Source: Armatimonadota bacterium
GTDB lineage: Bacteria > Armatimonadota > Fimbriimonadia > Fimbriimonadales > Fimbriimonadaceae
Length of the DNA: 17,319 nt
Reading direction: 5' to 3'
Assembly (NCBI GenBank): GCA_023392285.1
Contig: JAEVZK010000126.1
Coordinates: 1 to 17,319, forward strand
Shown: in pieces, positions 11,956 to 17,319 of the stretch
Layout: each line of letters begins with the position of its first letter
Numbering within the stretch: the first letter of the stretch is position 1
The notes under the pieces: model-generated
The model's database searches: none
Seen by the model: the letters and a program-made list of their open reading frames with translations, nothing else
Told to the model about the DNA's origin: nothing
Program-made: the position numbers and the translations under genes

Positions 11956-13221
11956 ATGACAGAAGTGATCATGCCCAAAATGGGCGATGGAATGGAGGAG
12001 GGAACGCTCCTCGAATGGCTGAAGAAAGAGGGCGACAGCGTCAAGTCTGGCGAGGTGATCGGTACGATTCAAACCGACAAGGCGACGCTCGAACTCGAAG
12101 CTCCGGGAACGGGCAAGCTGAGCGGTGTGCTCATCCAGGGTGGGGACACCGTGCCAGTGGGCAAGCCGATCGCGATGCTTTTGAAGGAAGGAGAGAAGCT
12201 GCCAGAAGGCTGGGGCAATGGTGCCGCACCCGCCGCTGGAAAGCAGGCAGAGGCGACTCCTGCCGCAGAAGAGACGAAAGCTCCGACCGCAGATGTTGCT
12301 GATAAGGAGCAACCGAAAGCGGCGGAGCAAAGCGCCTTTACCGGTACCGCGGCAGGCAATACCTCGGGACGCATCAAGGCGAGCCCTCTTGCCAAGAAGA
12401 TTGCGGCTGACAAAGGCATCGACCTCCGTTCGATCCAAGGTAGCGGGCCGGGTGGGCGCATCGTTGAAAAAGACGTCCAGCAGGCGAAGCCAGCCGCGGC
12501 CGCTCAGGGGGCGGTGGCGACTCGGCCGAGCGCCGCAGATCAGTCCATTTCCATCGGGCGACTTCGACAGATCACGGCTCAGCGTACGGCGCAGTCGAAG
12601 CAGCAAGTTCCGCACTTCTACGTGACGGTGGAGGTCGACGTGGAGCGTATCGTTCAGCTTCGCGCGATGTTTGAGGAAGAGGAGAGCGGCAAAGTCAGCA
12701 TCAACGACTTTGTGGTCAAGGCCTGTGCCCTGGCCCTGCGCGACATGCCGGAAGTGAATGCCACTTTCGGTGGTGATGGGAAGTCGATCACGCAATACGG
12801 CGGGGTGCATGTCGGCATTGCGGCGGCGATCGATGAGGGGCTGACGGTGCCGGTGATTCGCGACGCCGATCAGCTAAGTTTGCGCCAGATATCCGCTCGG
12901 TCAAAGGATCTCGTGAAGCGGGCGAAAGACAACAAACTGACGATGGACGAGCTGAGCGGCTCGACGTTCTCGATCTCGAACATGGGGATGCTGGACGTCG
13001 ACAACTTCATTGCGATCATCAATCAGCCGAACTCGGCGATTGTGGCGATTGCGTCGGCTCGTAAGAAGGTTGTGGTGGGTGACGATGATGAGGTTGAGAT
13101 TCGCTGGAAGATGAACATCACCGCCTCCTTCGATCATCGGGTGGTCGATGGCGCGGTTGGTGCGAAATTTATCAACGTGGTTAAGAGCTACCTCGAAGCG
13201 CCTACGAAGCTGCTCGGCTGA
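11956..13221 (+). CDS. Dihydrolipoamide acyltransferase (E2) of a 2-oxo acid dehydrogenase complex
   Basis: The 421-residue protein transfers an acyl group from lipoamide to CoA. An N-terminal lipoyl domain carries the lipoylation Lys42 in QTDKATLELEAP. After an Ala/Pro/Glu-rich linker comes a peripheral subunit-binding domain (KASPLAKKIAADKGIDL then GSGPGGRIVEKDV). The C-terminal catalytic domain, about 190-421, ends in the active-site FDHRVVDGAVGAKF with His394 and Asp398. NPNSAIVAIAS-like NQPNSAIVAIAS and STFSISNMGMLDVDNF are also typical. MTEVIMPKMGDGMEEG is the usual beginning, which fixes the start. E1 and E3 are not in the window, so substrate class (pyruvate or branched-chain) is undecided. 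The 5' region lacks the close TANNNT seen elsewhere and carries repeats. Confidence 0.93.
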   Translation: MTEVIMPKMGDGMEEGTLLEWLKKEGDSVKSGEVIGTIQTDKATLELEAPGTGKLSGVLIQGGDTVPVGKPIAMLLKEGEKLPEGWGNGAAPAAGKQAEATPAAEETKAPTADVADKEQPKAAEQSAFTGTAAGNTSGRIKASPLAKKIAADKGIDLRSIQGSGPGGRIVEKDVQQAKPAAAAQGAVATRPSAADQSISIGRLRQITAQRTAQSKQQVPHFYVTVEVDVERIVQLRAMFEEEESGKVSINDFVVKACALALRDMPEVNATFGGDGKSITQYGGVHVGIAAAIDEGLTVPVIRDADQLSLRQISARSKDLVKRAKDNKLTMDELSGSTFSISNMGMLDVDNFIAIINQPNSAIVAIASARKKVVVGDDDEVEIRWKMNITASFDHRVVDGAVGAKFINVVKSYLEAPTKLLG

Positions 13222-13278
13222 TGCTTGCGAGGGTGGTTTGAGTAGTGAGGGCTGAACCTGTCGCACTGGGAGATCGCA

Positions 13279-13324
13279 TCATCGCCCGAGACGGGCGATG
13301 ACACACATTGGCGGGACGCCAATG
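13279..13324. terminator. Two tandem perfect hairpins between convergent genes
   Basis: TCATCGCCC-GAGAC-GGGCGATGA (13279-13301) and CATTGGCG-GGA-CGCCAATG (13306-13324) are perfect stems of 9 and 8 bp, and each is followed by ACAC. They sit between the E2 stop and the end of the convergent cytochrome gene, the usual place for a bidirectional terminator. Neither has a following T-run, so intrinsic termination is an inference. Confidence 0.55.
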
Positions 13325-13334
13325 ACACGTAGTC

Positions 13335-13763
13335 TTACGATTTTGTCGCGCCGGCGTTGATCCAAGCAGTGATCGCGGCGATCTCCGAATCGGGTAGCGG
13401 CGGTTGCCCCTTGGGCATTCTCTCGTGGCTGTCGGGCTGGAGGACTTTGACGATTTCGCTATTCGCACCGTCCCCCGGCTTGACGATCGCGCCATCTCGT
13501 CCACCTTTCATCACCGATTCGTATGTGCGGAGGTCTATTCCTTCCTTTCCGTTCTCGCCGTGGCATGCAATGCATTTTGTGTTGAAGATGTTTTGAACGG
13601 TTGCATATGCTGCTGCTGAGGCGGTGGGCTGGCTTTCTGGTTGGGCGGCGGTGGTGCTTTGCGTTGGGGGAGCGCTGTCACCGCTTTCCTTCTTCGGCTC
13701 TGACGAACAGCCATAGATTAGGATGCAGGACGAGAAGGCGATGAGTGCAAGTGATCGGATCAT
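13335..13763 (-). CDS. Lipid-anchored c-type cytochrome, monohaem
   Basis: This 142-residue protein has a signal peptide with lipobox LIYGC (Cys19) and a Pro/Ser/Thr/Gln-rich linker (about 24-50). The cytochrome c domain carries the haem attachment CIACH (Cys64, Cys67, His68) and the likely sixth ligand Met116 in HERMPKGQ. TAWINAGA at the end is the usual C-terminal helix of the planctomycete-type/cytochrome c family. It should sit on the outer face of the membrane as an electron carrier. It is 42 bases downstream of the glycosidase gene but has its own promoter in that gap. Partner oxidoreductase not in the window. Confidence 0.88.
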   Translation of the reverse strand: MIRSLALIAFSSCILIYGCSSEPKKESGDSAPPTQSTTAAQPESQPTASAAAYATVQNIFNTKCIACHGENGKEGIDLRTYESVMKGGRDGAIVKPGDGANSEIVKVLQPDSHERMPKGQPPLPDSEIAAITAWINAGATKS

Positions 13764-13772
13764 GTGAATGCA

Positions 13773-13801
13773 AATGTAACGGAAATTCGTTTCCCTTGCA
13801 A
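13773..13801 (-). promoter_or_regulatory. Promoter for the cytochrome gene (TTGCAA-17-TACATT)
   Basis: On the minus strand TTGCAA (13796-13801), a 17-base spacer and TACATT (13773-13778) lie nine bases before the ATG. The promoter overlaps the end region of the upstream glycosidase gene. Confidence 0.6.
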
Positions 13802-13805
13802 GTCC

Positions 13806-15476
13806 CTAATCTGAGAAGGGAAGCGCGCCGCCCTCGCTCATCCATTTGAACTCTGATCGTTTACCCATCAGCTTCCAACTGCTTGGACACATAGACTCAA
13901 GCCAGTCGAGGGGTTCTCCTACCGGTTGCGGTTCGGCGGCAATCGTAAGGGCTCGCTTCATGGCCGCTTTAACCTTGGCATCGACGAGTTCGGGGTCGGA
14001 GACGACGAACAGTGCGGTGCCGCTCTCGGAGACGAGCCGCAGCCATTGGTCAACGAGTTCAAACGGGATGTTCTTGGTGAACGACACGATATCGGGATCG
14101 ACTTCAAAGAAGGTGCGGTGCTGGGGGGCACGAAAGGCGAGGGTGTTCACTCCCATGCGTCGATTGCGGTTCCAGCTGTTACCGCTGGTGTCATCGCCGG
14201 TTCGCTGAAGTTCATGGGTTCCTGCAGTGAGATGGCCGCAGGTATTGCAACCGATGAGGGCAGCATTCCCGGCAGCATCCCGTATTGCTTGGTACAGATC
14301 GAGCAGGATTTCTGCGCTGGTTTTCGACTTGACCTGGGGTGCCCAATTGTCAGAGGTCAAAGAGGAGCCCATTTGGAATCCCCAGCGGCCGAAGAAATCC
14401 CAGCTCGTAAAATCGTGCTTGATCATCTGGTAACCCCAGCCAACCAACTTGCGAATCTCTTGCTTGACATGTTCCAGCACCTCTGGATTAGATGGGTCCA
14501 TGGTGCCCTTGCCTCGGGCAAGCAGCCAACTTTCCGGTGTCTCCTTTAGGGGAGTGAGCGGTCGGAACCAAATGCCGGGCCGCACTCCGAGCTTCTTCAG
14601 CCGCTCAGCGAATGCTGCCATATCTCCAAAGCGGGGATTGCCGACCCAGGGTCCATAGCCAAACCGACCTTTATAGGGTCCCATCTGCCAACCCTCGTCG
14701 ATCACACAAAATGGTCTGTTGCTGCTGCTGGATGAGAGCTCGGAAACCAATCCGGCGAGGGAGGCGAGTAGGTCAGCGCTGCTATTGCCGTAGGCAAAAT
14801 TCCAATCGTTCGTTCCGTAGAATGGCTGTTGGGGAAGTCGTGGATTCGGGCACATTTGCTTACAAAAGGCACGCGTCGCAGCAAAAGCCGATTCGCCTTT
14901 GCCTTCTCGGCACACGATTTCGCAGACCTCGAGCCTTCGATCTCCCAGTTCGACGTCGGCACCGCCACTGCGCACATCCACCCACAGGCTGATTCCTTCC
15001 GCGTCGGCCATCCAGTAGCACATTGCCTTGGGGTGGGTCTTGACTCCGTAACCGTGGGTCCGCTCTCCATCGGTTGCCATGAAATACCAGGGCATGACTC
15101 GATTGGGTGCTTCGCCGCGCCATTCGAGGTCGGCATAGGAACGCTCCCAATGATCCCCGAGGAATTTCTGGATCGAGCTTAGGTTGCCTCTCCAGCGAAC
15201 CTGGATGAGAGATACTCCGTTTCCATTTAGGGACAGAAGAGCGCGATCTTTTCGGACCTCCAAACCGATCTCGGCGTTTCCACCCTTCCACCGTGCGGGC
15301 TCATGGGAGCTCAGGGGAATCTCTTCATGCTTGGCGTTGAACGCGCGTGCGAGGTCCGGCTCCCGCAGGATACTGACAAAGCTCTCCCTCGCCTCTTTTC
15401 CCAAGAGACGAATCGGCGATGCGGCGATGGCTCCGGCGGCTGCGGTCTTGAAGAGGTCTCGACGACTTGGCTGCAT
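13806..15476 (-). CDS. TAT-exported alpha-galactosidase-like glycoside hydrolase (GH36/GH27 clan)
   Basis: The 556-residue enzyme starts with a twin-arginine signal (SRRDLFKTAAAGAIAASP, RR at 5-6), so it is exported folded. An N-terminal beta domain precedes the TIM barrel. The barrel shows VIDEGWQ (258-264), GVRPGIWFRP (297-306), the likely nucleophile Asp355 in MIKHDFTSWD, and the likely acid/base in RTGDDTSGNSW (Asp428/429). These match clan GH-D enzymes, which remove alpha-linked galactose or related sugars with retention. The actual substrate is not known. A TAGCCT lies six bases before the ATG and there is no ribosome site. The stop is just ahead of the cytochrome promoter. Confidence 0.8.
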   Translation of the reverse strand: MQPSRRDLFKTAAAGAIAASPIRLLGKEARESFVSILREPDLARAFNAKHEEIPLSSHEPARWKGGNAEIGLEVRKDRALLSLNGNGVSLIQVRWRGNLSSIQKFLGDHWERSYADLEWRGEAPNRVMPWYFMATDGERTHGYGVKTHPKAMCYWMADAEGISLWVDVRSGGADVELGDRRLEVCEIVCREGKGESAFAATRAFCKQMCPNPRLPQQPFYGTNDWNFAYGNSSADLLASLAGLVSELSSSSSNRPFCVIDEGWQMGPYKGRFGYGPWVGNPRFGDMAAFAERLKKLGVRPGIWFRPLTPLKETPESWLLARGKGTMDPSNPEVLEHVKQEIRKLVGWGYQMIKHDFTSWDFFGRWGFQMGSSLTSDNWAPQVKSKTSAEILLDLYQAIRDAAGNAALIGCNTCGHLTAGTHELQRTGDDTSGNSWNRNRRMGVNTLAFRAPQHRTFFEVDPDIVSFTKNIPFELVDQWLRLVSESGTALFVVSDPELVDAKVKAAMKRALTIAAEPQPVGEPLDWLESMCPSSWKLMGKRSEFKWMSEGGALPFSD

Positions 15477-15482
15477 GAGGGG

Positions 15483-15488
15483 AGGCTA
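15483..15488 (-). promoter_or_regulatory. Possible leaderless -10 (TAGCCT) for the glycosidase
   Basis: TAGCCT on the minus strand ends six bases before the ATG at 15476. It fits the TANNNT spacing seen elsewhere but is GC-richer than the others, and no -35 is recognised. Confidence 0.4.
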
Positions 15489-15539
15489 CCGCAAGTAGGT
15501 TAGCCTGATGCGGCTTGTTAGCGTCCTGAAAGCAAGCGA

Positions 15540-16460
15540 CTAGCCTTTGTCGGCCTTTTCTGCCGAAGGGGCACGGGAGACGTAAACAAAATCGGCAAGG
15601 CCCCTTGAGACAGTGGCCGCTGCGTCGCTTTGAATCATGACGAGGGTGACTCCGTCGCCTCCTCCCCGAGTTCGCACACGCCAGTTAATGCCCTGGTGAT
15701 AAAGAACGTGGCCGGAACCGGCGATCACGACGAATACTTGAGCGGCGTTGCCGCTTTGACGCATGTACTTCAAGGCTGAATCGGCCATTGCTTCATCCCA
15801 AAGAACCTGCGCGGCATACATGCGATCCATCGAAGCAGCATCTCCCATCGGATGGCCTCCAATGAGCGCATCATAAACTTGGCGATGTAGCTTGTTTGTC
15901 AGATCCATTTTTGGCGGCAGTTGGGCTTTCGCATCAGCGTCAAGACCTTCAAAACCGCTTCGCGCTACGGTCCTCACCCAATCACGCGGAATATTCAGTC
16001 CCCGCAGCGGAAGATGGCTCGTTCGAACGGCTTGGAAGACGGGCGAGTAGAACGAGAAATCGTAACCCCATTGACCCTTCCAGTCGCTCTTCGTGAGGAA
16101 GTCAGGCTCGTCGATGCCGCCAGACGACCAAAGGTCGAGCCAGGACTGCTTTGGCCGCTGGTACATTTCGAGGCCCACGGCGGTCTTCCGGCCTGCGCCC
16201 ACCAGCGCCGAAATGACCTGAGCTTCCATCTCTTGGTGTGCGGTCGTGGCATGGTTCTCACCCAGGAACACCCAGCGCTTGCGAGCGCAGCTGCGGACAA
16301 AATCTGCCATGGTTGCAGGTCGATTGCTTCGCAGATCATAAAGCTGGCCAACCTGCACGGTGGCCTCTCCGGGCAATCCGATCGCAAGACGGTTGGGATC
16401 GGTCGAAGTCTGGGTTTGGACTGCTGGCATCATCGAAAGTGCCGCAAACAGGAAGAACAT
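15540..16460 (-). CDS. ChaN-like (PF04187-type) haem-binding-fold secreted protein
   Basis: The chosen ATG at 16460 gives 306 residues starting with the signal-like MFFLFAALSMMPAVQT. The open frame could extend to a TTG at 16502, but TACACT seven bases before this ATG, and the good signal peptide, favour 16460. The mature protein has WVFLGENHATTAHQEMEAQV (62-81), VGLEMYQRP (95-103) and a late VIAGSGHVLYHQGI. These are the hallmarks of the ChaN/DUF399 family, whose founding member binds haem. Whether this one binds haem is not shown. It likely acts outside the cytoplasm. The gene is divergent from the lipoprotein at 16504. Confidence 0.8.
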   Translation of the reverse strand: MFFLFAALSMMPAVQTQTSTDPNRLAIGLPGEATVQVGQLYDLRSNRPATMADFVRSCARKRWVFLGENHATTAHQEMEAQVISALVGAGRKTAVGLEMYQRPKQSWLDLWSSGGIDEPDFLTKSDWKGQWGYDFSFYSPVFQAVRTSHLPLRGLNIPRDWVRTVARSGFEGLDADAKAQLPPKMDLTNKLHRQVYDALIGGHPMGDAASMDRMYAAQVLWDEAMADSALKYMRQSGNAAQVFVVIAGSGHVLYHQGINWRVRTRGGGDGVTLVMIQSDAAATVSRGLADFVYVSRAPSAEKADKG

Positions 16461-16467
16461 AGTTATG

Positions 16468-16473
16468 AGTGTA
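16468..16473 (-). promoter_or_regulatory. Leaderless-type -10 (TACACT) for the ChaN-like gene
   Basis: TACACT on the minus strand ends seven bases before the ATG at 16460. Together with the divergent TATCTT at 16492, it packs two opposing promoters into 43 bases. Confidence 0.5.
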
Positions 16474-16491
16474 GCCGGTGCCTTTGGGCGG

Positions 16492-16497
16492 TATCTT
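16492..16497 (+). promoter_or_regulatory. Leaderless-type -10 (TATCTT) for the lipoprotein at 16504
   Basis: TATCTT ends six bases before the ATG. It supports this start over the longer open frame that begins at 16360 inside the opposite gene. Confidence 0.5.
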
Positions 16498-16503
16498 TCC
16501 AAT

Positions 16504-17148
16504 ATGCGTTGGGCGCTGCCGCTTTTGGCAATTGTCGCGATGGGTTGCCATTCTGCTTTGCCGGATTCCCCGGCCGATCCTCCCGCTAAGGCAGCGTCTA
16601 CAGAGCCGCAGCAGACCCTCCCGGTCGAAAAAAAGGATGAGCTTTATGAACAGCTGCACGGTGGCCTGTTCGCGGTTGGAGCGGCGGTTGAAAAGCTAGG
16701 TAAGGCGAGCGACCTGCTGCATAGCTTGGCCAAAAGTGCAGCAAGCGAGGACCGTGAAACGATAGCTGACATGACCGGCAGTGTCGACGATATCGGCGCT
16801 ACGCTTGCCGACTTTGGCGAGGAAGGTCCAAGTGAGGAGGAGGTCAAAGCCGACCGTAAAAAATTCGCGGCAAAAAGAGCCAATATGGTCGACGCAATCC
16901 ACGATGCGCTTCAGGACCTACGCGAGCAGGAAGGCATTGCGGCGAGCATGGAAGAAATGGGGCCAGCCGCGATAAAGAAGGACGCGGCTGCGCTCGATAA
17001 GCTGTTGAGCGGCGCGATCGACGACTTGGTTGGAGCGCTCGAAGAACTCGGAGCGGCTGACTCGGGAGCAGACCCAAACGCGCCTGACACCTCGGACACG
17101 AACGTCCCAGTTCCACCCGGCTACACTGCCGGGCGTGATGGCACATAA
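16504..17148 (+). CDS. Helical lipoprotein, function unknown (214 aa)
   Basis: MRWALPLLAIVAMGC is a lipoprotein signal with Cys15 as the attachment residue. After a Pro/Ala-rich linker (about 18-40) the protein is almost entirely helical and acidic, with YEQLHGGLFAVGAAVEKLGK, then DMTGSVDDIGATLADFG and ALQDLREQEGIAASMEEMG. It ends in a Pro/Asp-rich tail (PDTSDTNVPVPPGYT). Heptad-like spacing suggests coiled coils. No family recognised. The ATG is chosen because a -10 lies six bases upstream and the lipobox follows at the right distance. A further membrane protein starts 27 bases downstream. Confidence 0.72.
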   Translation: MRWALPLLAIVAMGCHSALPDSPADPPAKAASTEPQQTLPVEKKDELYEQLHGGLFAVGAAVEKLGKASDLLHSLAKSAASEDRETIADMTGSVDDIGATLADFGEEGPSEEEVKADRKKFAAKRANMVDAIHDALQDLREQEGIAASMEEMGPAAIKKDAAALDKLLSGAIDDLVGALEELGAADSGADPNAPDTSDTNVPVPPGYTAGRDGT

Positions 17149-17165
17149 GCTGCTTACCGCGGGTC

Positions 17166-17171
17166 TAGGTT
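17166..17171 (+). promoter_or_regulatory. Possible -10 (TAGGTT) for the partial membrane protein
   Basis: TAGGTT lies four bases before the GTG at 17176 and ten before an in-frame GTG at 17182. The geometry is less regular than at the other genes. Confidence 0.35.
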
Positions 17172-17175
17172 AAGC

Positions 17176-17319
17176 GTGAGAGTGTTCCACGTCTCGCCGG
17201 ACCGATTGGCGCGACTACTGTACCCGGAGACTTTGGCGTTCCTCTTGGGGTTGACGGCATTATTGGTGGTGGTCAGTTTGCTCGTGCGGAGTCGGGCCGC
17301 GCTTACTCTCGATTTGAAA
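17176..17319 (+). CDS. Membrane protein, 5' part only (cut by the window edge)
   Basis: From the GTG at 17176 (or the in-frame GTG at 17182) 48 codons stay open to the end of the window. The peptide starts VRVFHVSPDRLARLLYPETL and then has one hydrophobic helix (AFLLGLTALLVVVSLLV, about 22-38) followed by a basic RSRAAL, an inside-positive flank. It follows the lipoprotein by 27 bases. Too short for a family assignment. The open frame with a start, a plausible -10 and a membrane segment makes a real gene likely. Confidence 0.55.
   Translation, partial: MRVFHVSPDRLARLLYPETLAFLLGLTALLVVVSLLVRSRAALTLDLK

Noticed and set aside
11923..12810. 295-aa ORF antisense to the E2 gene
   Set aside because: It is a shadow of the E2 gene, whose motifs and codon pattern are unmistakable on the plus strand.
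13926..14549. 207-aa plus-strand ORF inside the glycosidase
   Set aside because: It is antisense to conserved catalytic segments of the glycosidase, with no ribosome site or promoter.
16461..16502. Longer ChaN-like start at the TTG (16502)
   Set aside because: It would place MERYRPKAPATLIT before a good signal peptide, and the -10 TACACT lies inside this stretch, so transcription would begin after the TTG.
1..17319. tRNA, rRNA or riboswitch
   Set aside because: No T-loop GGTTCGA-type core with a matching acceptor stem, no rRNA signature and no recognisable riboswitch core was seen by eye. A covariance-model scan would be decisive.

Overview
The window is a bacterial chromosome segment with moderately high GC and short intergenic gaps. 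About half is ordinary housekeeping and accessory metabolism and about 4.5 kb is a defence/toxin-antitoxin island. No rRNA or tRNA gene is visible. Taxonomy is uncertain: most first-in-operon genes have a TANNNT hexamer 4-9 nt before the start codon (leaderless transcription), and there are TAT and lipoprotein signals and an FN3 protein of a type seen in environmental phyla. An Armatimonadota (Fimbriimonadia)-like or similar environmental lineage is my best guess, as weak inference only.

Layout. 1-182 is the start of an IS3-type transposase OrfA running off the left edge. 246-333 is a palindromic C/G-rich repeat. 359-5363 holds a lipoprotein, a beta-carbonic anhydrase with an overlapping small membrane protein, a convergent type II NADH dehydrogenase, an NAD-dependent epimerase/reductase, an 80-81 bp tandem repeat (three copies), a ROK kinase and an overlapping 41-residue ORF. 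5525-6169 (minus) is an FN3-domain protein with its own terminator.

6539-11100 (all minus) is the island. In transcription order: an M.EcoRI-type adenine methylase (frameshifted near its C-terminus), a translationally coupled membrane-anchored protein of unknown function, a decayed 5' fragment of a DUF262 gene, hicB and a frameshifted hicA, a second and better preserved DUF262 5' fragment, mntA-hepT (MNT/HEPN), and finally the full-length DUF262-HNH nuclease. The two DUF262 fragments share about 170 bp, including a promoter -35 element that appears to drive each toxin-antitoxin pair. This looks like toxin-antitoxin cassettes inserted one after another at the start of the DUF262 gene of an older methylase-X-nuclease operon.

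11100-11955 is non-coding and repeat-rich (inverted repeats, a 21-bp minisatellite, a second copy of the palindromic repeat). 11956-13221 is an orphan E2 acyltransferase of a 2-oxo acid dehydrogenase complex. After a pair of perfect hairpins come a c-type cytochrome lipoprotein, a TAT-exported GH36/GH27-like glycosidase and a ChaN-like protein (all minus), then a divergently transcribed lipoprotein and the start of a membrane protein cut by the right edge.

Most exported or membrane functions here (NDH-2, cytochrome c, lipoproteins, TAT glycosidase) are independent single genes. Only the island and the carbonic anhydrase and ROK pairs show operon-like overlaps.
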